Positions 38,501-45,894 of a stretch of DNA of 64,000 nucleotides are shown here, piece after piece. The position numbers and the translations under genes are program-made. This DNA comes from Bifidobacterium aquikefiri. GTDB lineage: Bacteria; Actinomycetota; Actinomycetes; Actinomycetales; Bifidobacteriaceae. A model generated the notes under the pieces. That model was not told the origin of the DNA. It made no database searches and saw only the letters and a list, made by a program, of their open reading frames with translations. The stretch's first letter is position 1. Every line of letters starts with the position of its first letter. Location: the NCBI RefSeq assembly GCF_002259795.1, contig NZ_MWXA01000003.1, positions 310,001 to 374,000 on the forward strand. Reading direction: 5' to 3'.

Positions 38501-41500
38501 GCGTGGCATTTCAGTGAGTCTGCCAAGTGCAGGCGGTGCCGCTGGTGGTTCGGTTGTCGATTCCGCAGCGCTCGATGCCTTTGCGCAGAAGGTCACCGGT
38601 TCCGATGGCGTGCTTGCGCAGACCGCTCGCTTTGTGCTCAACCAGATTGGTGCAACACGAGCCGTTCCACAGGCAACTGAGGATGATAACGCTGCCGTGG
38701 TTGCCACGGTTGAAGCCGAACTTGGAGCAGACTGGCCACAGCAGGTCGCGCCTCGCTTCGATGCCAACAAGGCACTCCTGCTTGATGACCGCTGGGCATC
38801 CGCTCGTGAGGATCTTGCCCACATCTATTACGACGGTGCCTTTGAAAACGGTGCATCCGCTGGGCCGAGCTTCGTCGGAGCGGGTAAAGAGGTTCACGAT
38901 CAGGCGGCCTGGTTCGCTGATAAGGCGAAGCGATCTGGCAATGACGGTCTGGTGGCACGTTTCACGAAGATTGCCGATGAAGCCTTGCAAACTCCAGCAG
39001 ACAATGGTTCGGGTGAATTTGCCAAGGATATTGCAGTTGTCACCGGAGTTGCGCCAAACTCCATTGCCGCTCAGGTTGTAGCTGATTTGCTTGCCGGTGG
39101 AGCAACGGTTGTTGCCACTTCCCATAGCTTCAAGCATTCGACCATTGAGTGGGCAAAGAATACCTATCATATTCACGCTGTTGGTAACGCTCGACTGTGG
39201 TTGGTTCCGGCAAATCTTTCGAGCTATCGAGATGTGGACGAACTCGTGAAGTGGGTTGGCAACGAGCAGAAGAAGACGAACGGTGCAACCACCACAATTC
39301 TTAAATCCCAATACGAGCCAACGCTCTTCTTCCCATTTGCAGCGCCTCCAGTTCATGGCAGCATGGCGGATTCCGGTCAGCTCTTCGAATCCCAGGCACG
39401 ACTGATGCTGTGGGGCGTTGAACGCGCCATCGCAGGGTTCTCGGCCATCGGTGCAGACACCGATGTGCAGCACAAACTGCATGTGGTGCTTCCAGGATCT
39501 CCCAACCGTGGCATGTTTGGCGGCGACGGAGCGTATGGCGAGGTCAAGTCGGCATTCGATGCGATTGTGAATCGTTCACATGCAGAGACCGACTGGTCTG
39601 CTCGCGTCACCTTCGCACACCCTCGCATCGGCTGGGTTCGTGGAACCGGACTTATGGGCGGCAATGATCCTCTGGTCAATGTTGTTGAAAGCCATGGCTT
39701 GAAGACCTATTCAACTGCCGAGATCGCAGCTAGGCTCATTGATCTGTGCTCACCGGAATCCCGCAAAAAGGCTCTGGAAGCACCTCTGAACGTTGATTTG
39801 ACCGGTGGCCTCGGCAATGAACCGCTCGATATCAATGAGCTTTGGGCAGAAGCCAAGGCAAGGGATGATTCGGCTGAGGACTCAACTGGTGATGCTGCTG
39901 CCAGCAAGTCCGAATCCGCTCACGCCGCGAAGCTGAACAAGGCTCTGCCAACGCCGCACGTTCCTCACCAGCCAAAGGTTGATTTGGCTGATTGGAAGCA
40001 AGTCAGCGCCAAGCCAGAGGACGAGATCGTCATCGTCTCCGTGGGCGAGCTTGGTCCCTGGGGTTCAGGACGTACCCGTTTCGAGGCCGAGCTTGGCATT
40101 CATTCCGACGGTCAGGTTGATCTGACCGCTGCGGGTGTGCTGGAGCTTGCGTGGAACATGGGCTTGCTCACATGGCAGGATAGCCCGAAACCAGGTTGGT
40201 ACGATGCCGACGGCAACCTTGTCCCTGAAGAAGACATTGCAGAGCGTTACCACGATGAAGTCGTGGCTCGCTCCGGCATTCGTCCATTTGACGAGGGCAT
40301 GGGCAACGACTACTCAGACGGTAGCGATGAGGAAGAGCAGGATGTCTTCATCGACCATGATGTCGAATTCTCGGTGCCGACCAAGGCAATTGCTGACGAA
40401 TACATGAAGCTCGATGCAACGCGCACTTCCATTCGTGTCGATGACGAGACTGGCGAGTGGATTGTCACACGACACAAGGGTTCAGTCGTTCGTGTGCCAC
40501 GCCGTGCAACCATGAGCCGCACGGTCGGCGGCCAGTTCCCGAAGGGCTTCGATCCATTGAAGTGGGGCATTCCCGCTTCGATGGTCGGATCCGTCGACCA
40601 GATTGCTCTGTGGAACATTGTGACGGCAGTGGACGCATACATTTCCGCTGGTTTCTCACCAGTCGAGATTCTGCAATCCATTCACCCATCCATGGTGGCA
40701 AGCACGCAGGGTACCGGTTTCGGCGGCATGTCTTCCATGAGAAAGCTCTACTTGGACCGCTTCCTCAACAAGGAAGTCCCGACCGACATCCTGCAGGAGG
40801 CTTTGCCGAACGTTGTTGCCGCTCACGTCATGCAGGCATACATCGGCGGTTACGGCAACATGATTCAGCCTGTGTCCGCTTGTGCAACGGCTGCGGTGTC
40901 GCTTGAGGAAGGTGTCGACAAGATTGCGCTTGGCAAGGCGGACTTTGTGGTCACCGGTGCCATCGACGATATTGGCGTTGAATCGGTTATTGGTTTCGGC
41001 AACATGAACGCGACTGCGAATGCACAGGAGATGCTCGACAAGGGCATTGCCCCGCGCTTCTTCTCTCGTGCGAACGACCGTCGTCGTGGAGGTTTCCTCG
41101 AATCCCAGGGTGGCGGCACCATCCTGGTGACTCGCGGTGATATTGCCTTGAAGATGGGCTTGCCAGTGGCGGCCGTGGTTGGTTACATCCACTCCTTCGC
41201 AGATGGTGGCAACACTTCGATTCCTGCCCCGGGTCTCGGTGCCTTGGCAGCGGGTCTTGGCGGAAAGGATTCCAAGTTCGTGCATGAATTGGCGAAGTTG
41301 GGCGTTGCTCCTGATGACATCACTGTTGTTTCAAAGCACGATACCTCCACGAATGCCAATGACCCGAATGAGTCCGAGCTGCACAACACACTCGCCCATG
41401 CGATTGGTCGCACGGATGGCAACCCGCTGTTCGTGATTTCGCAGAAGTCACTGACTGGCCATGCCAAGGGCGGTGCCTGCATCTTCCAAATCAACGGTCT

Positions 41501-41945
41501 GACCCAGCTCTTCGATTCTGGTGTGATTCCTGCGAACGCTTCACTTGACTGCGTCGATCCCAAGCTGCGCCGCGACGATCACATGGTGTGGCTGACCAAG
41601 CATCTGCATATTGGAACAGTCAAGGCCGGTTTGGTTACGTCCCTTGGTTTCGGTCACGTTTCCGGAATCGGAGCCATTGTCAACCCCGGTGCATTCGAAG
41701 CTGCCGTTGCCAAGACGGCTGGTAAGAAGGCGCTTGAGGCATGGCGTGAGAAGGCGAACGCGCGTCTCGCCGCCGGTCAGCGTCATCGCATCGAGGGCAT
41801 GATGGGTCGTGCGGCGCTGTATAAGCCTATGGATAACCGTCGCTTCCATGAAGATGGACATGGCTACGACGGCCACGAAATTGAGAAGGCCATGCTGCTC
41901 GATCCTGCTGCTCGACTTGGTGCTTCCGGCTACTATGAGCGCTGA
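32595..41945 (+). CDS. fas: Type I fatty acid synthase, single chain
   Basis: Makes C16-C18 acyl-CoA from acetyl- and malonyl-CoA in one multifunctional complex. The 3,116 residues follow the fused fungal alpha+beta order. They show acetyltransferase (GHSQGVIAAH near 123), enoyl reductase (LLAGMTPTTVEPE near 405; VEGGAAGGHHSWE), dehydratase hot-dog (SGDFNPIHTSARG near 1235), malonyl/palmitoyl transferase (GHSLGEYNAL near 1443), a Pro/Ala linker, acyl carrier domain (GVSSRRNQLL near 1833, phosphopantetheine serine), ketoreductase (VTGVAPNSIAAQVVADLL near 2147) and ketosynthase (SACATAAVSLEEG near 2762, SKHDTSTNAN near 2912, LTGHAKGG near 2952). AAAGGA lies ahead of ATG 32595. Only Bifidobacteriaceae, Corynebacteriales and a few others carry this bacterial FAS I. 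Confidence 0.97.
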   Translation: MTSSTFFLNRLSSEPHAVIFGGQSTPWTTALAELTTDPTLEAVLRDHVKAAERLLSPVYADLMATNGRSLDIFGFKPNMAKLGAAADASASVPGIALAQLGAMLDSANLGYDVATAKATAVLGHSQGVIAAHMVQQIVAAGSIKAATAGIDEILAIAMLIGAAGTRKTRQISLISHGESTPMLSVKGATRKQVETLIARVPEPRGPIVIAVSNAPTHQVLSGYPGDLEAFAIEVSKEHRHQAKLREEKIRGGAVFNPVLEYLEVTLPFHSPLMKEAVEMTIAWAQQCGLDAARTRTLAQEVLVNPVDWVDNIGTLLKDTDPTKLWIVDFGPGTTLGKITTPLLQGSGAGIVEAATAAGRAKLSTLETSPERTQDWKRFAPSIISTPAGDKIRTKFSELTGKPPVLLAGMTPTTVEPEIVAAAANAGYWTELAGGGQVTSEVFDGHVAKLEKELQEGRTIQFNAMFMDRYLWNLHFGTQKIVPKKRASGTPFDGVVISAGIPELDEAKDLIASLQADGFPFVCFKPGTVDQIHQVVRIAQAVAPTKVLIQVEGGAAGGHHSWESLDDLLINTYAEVRSCDNLVIVTGGGIGTPERAADYISGEWARVYGLHDMPVDGVLVGTAAMTAKEAHTSPQVKQMLVDTPGISDNTPDADPFAPIGEQWVPSGKAVGGVTSGLSHLHADIYELENSSARCGRLLVRVMKHPEELESRREEIIKALDETAKPYFGDLDSMTYEQWAERFVELAYPWADGTYADRFLHLLKRIEARVCKQESGKFVSLFPDRASIADPHVAIEQLKKEYPQVADIRVTPTDVAWFPVLVREYPKPMPFVPVIDNDLLRWWGQDQLWQSEDSRYSADSVRIIPGPISVGGITTKDEPVAHILERFEDASIERVKENAGGKTTKAFSELASSATPEEFIRRSPHISWVGHLMDNPAFGTEVGDPYYEIVPVADTKADADSTRQLFDLDIHLDTFWDNDPDRGVSKHAVRHIVIPLVVDGAQSGLFPVVDRDRLPKHVYQMLAATAGIGNTSITGDKLTAMPQIEQDADTAAYPFGIAHTSYTFAENLGFDHESATAGTLPNGLVASKITPDALVGPAWPAIYAALGSVYIDGFPIIEGLLNAVHLDHLIRMDVNEQELLDHTGETISLTSWAEQYKESVSGRVVTIHVIHAAQDGTVLAHETERFAIRGRAYSSELPVEAPDFGGIADEVLDTPRRLLRRVKVVAPSNMTAFARTSGDFNPIHTSARGAAVSGLKAPLVHGMWLSATAQHVAQAFDDNGLHCEIVGWTYNMYGMVQLGDTVEISVERVGKVSHGGMVLEVTSRIDGQLVSRGTAITRAVRSAFVYPGQGIQKQGMVLDERAKSVAARETWERADALTRKKLGFSILAVVRDNPKQLTANGITYRHPDGLLNLTQFTQVALATVAFAQTARLREAGSDIWPAYFAGHSLGEYNALSSFAGIIPLETVLELVFHRGSTMHHLIDRDAQGRSNYRMGVLRPNQFGVGDAQVKAYIEEVSKKCGEFLEIVNYNLAGQQYAIAGTIAGLKYLQADASHRAKEYGGKPPFMLVPGIDVPFHSTLLRKGVPEFRDKLDALLPQHIDYGRLVDRYIPNLVAAPFEMTKEFAAKILEVVPSARIKAALDDDTVWNSYAEDEQKLGRLLLTELLSWQFASPVRWIETQALLFASRAQGGLGVEEYVEVGLGNAPTLANLGAKTLRLPEFSGRHVTVYNVGRDEGRVYMTDSDSLVADDEPLDVAEETPAEPKSMTPSVPAAAAPAAAQTSAPAAPAPAAASGERPADIAFKASDAIAALLAYSGKLRPDQIGDSDTTDTLTNGVSSRRNQLLMDISSELGVASVDGAADANIGALNALVSKVAPNYKAFGPVLGEIVRDRLRAMFGAAGVKVPQIEKRVTDVWQLGVGWAYATVVALVLETREGASARGGDLASLPTDAVANVAAANAIVDSAVQKVAQQRGISVSLPSAGGAAGGSVVDSAALDAFAQKVTGSDGVLAQTARFVLNQIGATRAVPQATEDDNAAVVATVEAELGADWPQQVAPRFDANKALLLDDRWASAREDLAHIYYDGAFENGASAGPSFVGAGKEVHDQAAWFADKAKRSGNDGLVARFTKIADEALQTPADNGSGEFAKDIAVVTGVAPNSIAAQVVADLLAGGATVVATSHSFKHSTIEWAKNTYHIHAVGNARLWLVPANLSSYRDVDELVKWVGNEQKKTNGATTTILKSQYEPTLFFPFAAPPVHGSMADSGQLFESQARLMLWGVERAIAGFSAIGADTDVQHKLHVVLPGSPNRGMFGGDGAYGEVKSAFDAIVNRSHAETDWSARVTFAHPRIGWVRGTGLMGGNDPLVNVVESHGLKTYSTAEIAARLIDLCSPESRKKALEAPLNVDLTGGLGNEPLDINELWAEAKARDDSAEDSTGDAAASKSESAHAAKLNKALPTPHVPHQPKVDLADWKQVSAKPEDEIVIVSVGELGPWGSGRTRFEAELGIHSDGQVDLTAAGVLELAWNMGLLTWQDSPKPGWYDADGNLVPEEDIAERYHDEVVARSGIRPFDEGMGNDYSDGSDEEEQDVFIDHDVEFSVPTKAIADEYMKLDATRTSIRVDDETGEWIVTRHKGSVVRVPRRATMSRTVGGQFPKGFDPLKWGIPASMVGSVDQIALWNIVTAVDAYISAGFSPVEILQSIHPSMVASTQGTGFGGMSSMRKLYLDRFLNKEVPTDILQEALPNVVAAHVMQAYIGGYGNMIQPVSACATAAVSLEEGVDKIALGKADFVVTGAIDDIGVESVIGFGNMNATANAQEMLDKGIAPRFFSRANDRRRGGFLESQGGGTILVTRGDIALKMGLPVAAVVGYIHSFADGGNTSIPAPGLGALAAGLGGKDSKFVHELAKLGVAPDDITVVSKHDTSTNANDPNESELHNTLAHAIGRTDGNPLFVISQKSLTGHAKGGACIFQINGLTQLFDSGVIPANASLDCVDPKLRRDDHMVWLTKHLHIGTVKAGLVTSLGFGHVSGIGAIVNPGAFEAAVAKTAGKKALEAWREKANARLAAGQRHRIEGMMGRAALYKPMDNRRFHEDGHGYDGHEIEKAMLLDPAARLGASGYYER

Positions 41946-41961
41946 GCCTGTAATATAGCGA

Positions 41962-42020
41962 CACAATGTGCCTGTTGAAATATTCTCCCATGCGGAAAAC
42001 ATGTCAGCAGGCACATTGTG
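41962..42020 (+). terminator. Long hairpin after fas
   Basis: CACAATGTGCCTGTTGA at 41962-41978 pairs with TCAGCAGGCACATTGTG at 42004-42020 (seventeen pairs, one G-U) around a loop of 25 bases. It begins 17 bases after the fas stop codon. There is no T run, so it may protect the 3' end rather than terminate by itself. Confidence 0.55.
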
Positions 42021-42060
42021 CTATCCATGCCGAATCCATGCACGGCAGTTGTTGTTTTCT

Positions 42061-42097
42061 GTCATCTCGAGCGGAGGCGTAGCCGCAGTCGAGAGAT
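42061..42097. repeat. Palindromic intergenic repeat, copy 4
   Basis: The ends GTCATCTCGAGCG and GTCGAGAGAT match copy 2 (16348-16384), with an inner GAGGCGTAGCCGCA. It lies in the fas-acpS gap. Confidence 0.78.
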
Positions 42098-42135
42098 CTC
42101 AACACCCGGGTACTAATAACAGAGGCCATTCGGAG

Positions 42136-42160
42136 ATCCCTCGACTTCGCTCGGGATGAC
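42136..42160. repeat. Palindromic intergenic repeat, copy 5 (short)
   Basis: ATCCCTCGACTTCGC and TCGGGATGAC form the shortest version of the family, resembling copy 1 (13205-13244) without its middle. It is inverted relative to copy 4, 38 bases away. Confidence 0.75.
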
Positions 42161-42357
42161 GGTGGTTGCTGGTGATGCCGGTGGGTTGCTCGGATAACGA
42201 TGATTTTTCCGGGCATTCTCGAGAGGCAACAGTTAGGGGAATGTCCTCAAGCACAGCCGCTCACAGCTGTGCTTTGCCCAGAGTGATGAAGAGCCGGCTG
42301 TTTCAATACTACATATCCCTTACGCGCAAAACGTGAAGAGCCGTATAAGCTTAAGAT

Positions 42358-42816
42358 ATGAGCGAAATACTTGGTCTGGGGCATGATGTGGTCGATGTTG
42401 ATGCATTTTCGCAGCAATGGCATGAGCCATCATCGACCATACGCAAGCTCTTCTCTGTACGAGAGTTGCGGCAGTGCACCATGCGTGCGGCGCTCAAGCA
42501 CGATGATGAATTCCTGCATGCCGCGGCTCGATGGGCTGGCAAGGAATCGGTCATCAAGGCTTGGTCAGAGGCCATAGCCGATGGCACGGCTCCCTTTACC
42601 ATTGAATCAGTCCCGTGGAGCGACATCGAAATCCTTGACGATTCACGCGGCCGCCCGCAGGCGATTCTTGGAGAATCGCTTGCTCAGTCTCTCACAAGCT
42701 CAATTGCAGCACAGCGCCCCTTGACCTGGCATATCTCCCTATCACATGATGGATCCATCGCATCCGCCGTCGCGATATTGGTTTGTTTATCTGGCCACGA
42801 AGGTGCAGACGTGTAA
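42358..42816 (+). CDS. acpS: Holo-[acyl carrier protein] synthase
   Basis: Transfers phosphopantetheine from CoA to the serine of the acyl carrier domain of the type I synthase. The 152 residues show the magnesium-binding N-terminal LGLGHDVVDVD, the core ARWAGKESVIKAWS near residue 58, and the C-terminal SLSHDGSIASAVA. No Shine-Dalgarno precedes ATG 42358. TATAAG at 42344-42349 suggests a leaderless transcript. The synthase gene lies directly upstream, its sole obvious client in this window. Confidence 0.93.
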   Translation: MSEILGLGHDVVDVDAFSQQWHEPSSTIRKLFSVRELRQCTMRAALKHDDEFLHAAARWAGKESVIKAWSEAIADGTAPFTIESVPWSDIEILDDSRGRPQAILGESLAQSLTSSIAAQRPLTWHISLSHDGSIASAVAILVCLSGHEGADV

Positions 42817-42905
42817 GTCGCTTTTATGACAAAAACAGCAAAAACCGACTCGCAAGGCGCAACCTGCCTACTCAGTGTCCTGTTAACGCAATCTGTGGGG
42901 TTGGA

Positions 42906-43934
42906 TCACACCAGCACTTTGCGGCCTGCTGAGATGATGGCTTCGGCGACCGCATCAAGCGCGGGGGAGGAGAGCTTCCATTGCTGCCAGAACAGGGGCA
43001 GAAGCAACGGTTCGGGCGAGAGCAACGCCAGGCCATCCTTGGGATAGGTATCGAGGAATGCCTTGGGGATGAGCCCCCAGCCATATCCGAGCGAAATTGC
43101 GTTGTTGTATCCGACCGAGGTGGGAATGTAATGTGTCGGCGGGTGAACCTTGATGCGCGTGATGCGGCGAATGAACAGGTATTGCATGCGATCCTCGCGG
43201 TCATATTGAATCAGCGGTGCATGCTCGACCGCGTCCAGGGTCATGCCACTCGGGAACCAGCGCTCAGCAAATTCGGTAGTCGAAACCGCGTAATAGGGCA
43301 TCGATCCGAGTTTGGTGATCGAACATCCCTGCACAGCCCTCCCTTCGGCGGTGATGGCAGCCATGACTTCACCGGAGCGCAGCAACCCAGCCGAAATATG
43401 CTCATCCTGCCGACGAATATCGATGGAAATAGACCGATGCACGACCGGAGCAAGCGCCGGAAGCACCCAGCTTTCCAGCGCGTCGGCATTGACCACGATG
43501 CGAATGTTGACTGCGCTTGCGGTTCGTTCGGATTTCAGCATTGAGATTGCCTCGTCCTGTGCAAGTTCAATCTGCCGTGCCAGTCGTACTAGCAGTTGCC
43601 CGACTTGCGTCGGTTTGACCGGCTTGCTACGTTGCAGCACGATATGCCCCAGTTGTGACTCGAGATTCTTGATGCGCTGGCTGATCGCTGACTGCGAGAG
43701 GTGAAGCTCGTCAGCTGCGGCATCAAAGCTGCCGGTTTCGAGAATGGTCTGTAAGGCGTTGAGCTGCTCAAGGGGGAGTGTGCGAATCTGTTCGGCAACT
43801 TTCGTTGCTGCGATGTCATCAAGGGTTTGACTGGAGTTCTGCATCTTTGTGATTGTGTTGAGTTCCTGGGCTGTGAGCTTGATGTTGGACTGGCGAGTTT
43901 CTCCAGTATCTACCTTTCTTGAAGACTTTGGCAT
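42906..43934 (-). CDS. LysR-type regulator of the ArgP/LysG group
   Basis: A 342-residue DNA-binding regulator. After an unusual polar N-terminal segment of about 45 residues comes the winged helix-turn-helix (LEQLNALQTILETGSFDAAADELHLSQSAISQRI, residues about 53-88, given here as one family-typical block cut by the usual helix boundaries). The effector-binding domain then runs to the end. ArgP/LysG proteins sense lysine and arginine and activate lysE-type exporters. The gene is divergent from a lysE homologue, the classical arrangement, with an A+T-rich stretch between them. GGAAG lies eight bases ahead of ATG 43934; the frame is open to 44069. Confidence 0.88.
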   Translation of the reverse strand: MPKSSRKVDTGETRQSNIKLTAQELNTITKMQNSSQTLDDIAATKVAEQIRTLPLEQLNALQTILETGSFDAAADELHLSQSAISQRIKNLESQLGHIVLQRSKPVKPTQVGQLLVRLARQIELAQDEAISMLKSERTASAVNIRIVVNADALESWVLPALAPVVHRSISIDIRRQDEHISAGLLRSGEVMAAITAEGRAVQGCSITKLGSMPYYAVSTTEFAERWFPSGMTLDAVEHAPLIQYDREDRMQYLFIRRITRIKVHPPTHYIPTSVGYNNAISLGYGWGLIPKAFLDTYPKDGLALLSPEPLLLPLFWQQWKLSSPALDAVAEAIISAGRKVLV

Positions 43935-44191
43935 TGTGCGCACTTCCTTTTCTACTCGTGAGGTTGATGGATGTGACATCGTTTCGTTGCTGCTTTCATG
44001 CTCGTGACTTTCGAATATTCCGGTGATTGCAATGGTTCTTGCCAACGAAAGACGCACGCAATGCCTCACGACTATATGAATCAGCTGATGGCCGAGATGG
44101 TATCAATAGGGACTCTAGCATAAGTAAAACTAATAATATATAAATAAAAACACTTGGACTTATTGTTTGAGAACACTTAGGCTACTTGATT
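43935..44191. promoter_or_regulatory. Divergent lysR-lysE control region
   Basis: The 257-base gap contains an exceptionally A+T-rich block at about 44116-44165 with TAAGT and ACTTA in inverted order. TTGGAC at 44154-44159 could be a -35 box for lysE. LysR-type regulators usually bind such a region to control both their own gene and the exporter. Confidence 0.45.
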
Positions 44192-45007
44192 GTGAGTTCA
44201 TTAGTGTTATCGATTCTTATCGCAGGTTTTACCAGCCAGGCCGGAATCATCGTTGCCGTTGGAGCACAGAACGCGTTCATCATTCGCCAGGGCATCGCGC
44301 GAGCATACGTGCCGCAGATACTTACCATCTGCATTGGCGCGGATATCGTATTGATAAGTCTTGGCACTGCCGGTATGGGAAGCATGGTCTCGGCCCATCC
44401 CGAGGTTATGAAGGCGCTTACCTTGGTTGGTGCGTTCGTGCTGCTCATCTATGGCTTCTCGGCATTCAAGCGTGTGTTCGAAACCTGTGTGAGATTGGAA
44501 TCTCGTTTTAAGCTGCGCAAGGCGCGCGCCCTTGCCCTTGCCGGCGGTGCAAGCGTTGATGAGCATGACTTGAATGATTCACACAGTGGCGTCGATGATG
44601 GCGATGTGGTCGACTCAATGGCCACTCAGCCGGCTTCGTCGCTGAGAGGCTCCGCATCCGCATCCATTGCTGGAGAGGTTGAATCTTCAGCCAATGAATT
44701 CCAGAAAGGTGCGCAGACCACATTAAAGAAGAGTCTTGTTGCTTGCCTCGGTTTTACCTTCCTCAACCCCGGTGTTTATCTCGACTCATTGGTATTGCTT
44801 GGTGGGATTGCAGCATCCTACGGAGCTGGACTCAAATGGTCATTCGCAGCTGGTGCGATGCTCTGCAGCATGGTGTGGTTCATTTCGCTTGGATTCCTGT
44901 CATCGAAAATGTCAAAGCTATTCAAGAACGAATACGCGTGGCTGGTGCTTGACATCATCATCGGCATCATGATGATCTTCATCGCGGCACATCTGGCACT
45001 GCGCTGA
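44192..45007 (+). CDS. lysE: LysE-family basic amino acid exporter
   Basis: Membrane exporter of lysine and arginine, preventing toxic build-up when peptides are taken up. The 271 residues give six hydrophobic segments. The signature is GFTSQAGIIVAVGAQNAFIIRQG near the N-terminus, split by helix ends, with a C-terminal half starting FLNPGVYLDSLVLLGG. Between the third and fourth segments is a hydrophilic loop of about 75 residues (DEHDLNDSHSGVDDGD), which makes the protein longer than the common LysE of about 205-235. GTG 44192 has AGG ten bases ahead; TTG 44186 is possible. Divergent from its presumed regulator. Confidence 0.88.
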   Translation: MSSLVLSILIAGFTSQAGIIVAVGAQNAFIIRQGIARAYVPQILTICIGADIVLISLGTAGMGSMVSAHPEVMKALTLVGAFVLLIYGFSAFKRVFETCVRLESRFKLRKARALALAGGASVDEHDLNDSHSGVDDGDVVDSMATQPASSLRGSASASIAGEVESSANEFQKGAQTTLKKSLVACLGFTFLNPGVYLDSLVLLGGIAASYGAGLKWSFAAGAMLCSMVWFISLGFLSSKMSKLFKNEYAWLVLDIIIGIMMIFIAAHLALR

Positions 45008-45119
45008 CTGTGCCGGTTGTGCGCCCAGCCATACGCTCTTGCTGCTATAAGGCGAGATGAATCCCATGTGGTAAAGGCGGCATTGAAGCCGTCGTGTCGC
45101 GCATTGTTCAGGGTGCATG

Positions 45120-45125
45120 TATAAT
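45120..45125 (+). promoter_or_regulatory. Consensus -10 box for tRNA-Gly
   Basis: A perfect TATAAT lies 45 bases ahead of the tRNA. The -35 region is poor (a TGTCGC at 19 bases). Confidence 0.45.
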
Positions 45126-45170
45126 TACTCAGGTTGCTGTGAGAGTGGCGAATGCCGCTTTCGCACCAAT

Positions 45171-45244
45171 GCGGGCGTAGCTCAATGGTAGAGCCTCAGT
45201 CTTCCAAACTGATTACGCGGGTTCGATTCCCGTCGCCCGCTCCA
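45171..45244 (+). tRNA. tRNA-Gly (anticodon TCC)
   Basis: A 74-base cloverleaf with encoded 3' CCA (45242-45244). GCGGGCG at the 5' end pairs with CGCCCGC at 45234-45240, followed by discriminator T. The anticodon loop is CTTCCAA within the stem TCAGT/ACTGA, giving TCC. The T-loop is TTCGATT. It stands alone after lysE. Confidence 0.96.
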
Positions 45245-45672
45245 TTTTCTCGGTCTGGGAACGTTGGAATTGCAATGTTTCTGAGCTTCTCTAAACGTTC
45301 ACAGTAAAGGTATGTTATCAGTGAGTATCTCAGAGACAATCCGGAATGCGTGTAGTTGGGGTTCTTCCTTCTCGTTTGGCAGCAACTGCGAAGCGATAAG
45401 GGAATGGCCTCGGTGAAAGAAGAGAGAGAAAATCCGAGGGGCGTGTGGGCCGGTACGGGTGGCTCACCTATTCCGTCATGTGAGACGAAACGTCCCGCAT
45501 AACGGGCTAGACGAACGCATGTTGCTCAGGTTGTGCTTTGGAGGTCGTTTTTCACTCAGATTTGCTCGAAAAGCGACTTCCAAAGCACAACACGTGCAAT
45601 ATCAGCGGATAACGGCCGAACCACCTTTTGCCGTATAACCCAAGAAGTCCGCCGAAGCGAGGCTGTGTCATG
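45245..45672. other. Gap after tRNA-Gly containing a long palindrome
   Basis: 428 bases with no credible gene. Its main content is a 23-bp inverted repeat at 45530-45591. A second, smaller hairpin is formed by ACGGC and GCCGT near 45612-45634. The rest shows nothing recognisable, and no known structured RNA could be matched by eye. Confidence 0.5.
45530..45591. repeat. Long near-perfect inverted repeat
   Basis: The left arm 45530-45552 begins GTTGTGCTTTGGA and ends in five T. The right arm 45569-45591 begins AAAAGCGACTT and ends CAAAGCACAAC. The 23 positions pair with two differences from perfect (one A/G, one T/C), both G-U on one strand. The loop has 16 bases. It could be a bidirectional terminator, a small RNA hairpin or a remnant of a mobile element. 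Confidence 0.7.
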
Positions 45673-45894
45673 TCATGCCATGTTGTACAAGTGGATGATT
45701 CCAGGCAGGAAAATACCAATGCCAATGATGAAAGTGAGTAGACCATATCCCAGTAATGGGCGTGTGTGCCCATCCCAAGGCTTCTTGTTCGACAGAGCAC
45801 GCATTTGGAAGGAGATGCCACCCATCACGAGTATCAGCACGCCAATGATCGTGACTACGAGTCCGGTCCAGAAGAGAATCATGTAAATATCCAT
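45673..45894 (-). CDS. Small membrane protein of unknown function
   Basis: A 73-residue protein with two transmembrane helices (MILFWTGLVVTIIGVLILVMGG and LLTFIIGIGIFLPGIIHL, each cut at its hydrophobic limits) joined by a short polar loop rich in Lys, Trp and Asp. The composition and two clean helices suggest a real gene. I do not recognise a family with a known role. No ribosome binding site precedes ATG 45894, but TATATT lies seven bases ahead on the coding strand, so the transcript may be leaderless. Its 3' side faces the long inverted repeat at 45530-45591, which could terminate it. Confidence 0.6.
   Translation of the reverse strand: MDIYMILFWTGLVVTIIGVLILVMGGISFQMRALSNKKPWDGHTRPLLGYGLLTFIIGIGIFLPGIIHLYNMA

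Larger units (their letters stand above)
41946..42357. other. Gap between fas and acpS
   Basis: 412 bases with no gene. It holds a long hairpin directly after the fas stop (41962-42020) and two palindromic repeats in opposite orientation (42061-42097 and 42136-42160). TATAAG at 42344-42349 lies eight bases ahead of the acpS ATG, so acpS may be transcribed separately as a leaderless mRNA. Confidence 0.6.

Noticed and set aside
43935-44191. A lysine riboswitch ahead of lysE
   Set aside because: The gap is A+T-rich with none of the conserved helices of the lysine riboswitch; control by the divergent LysR protein explains it.
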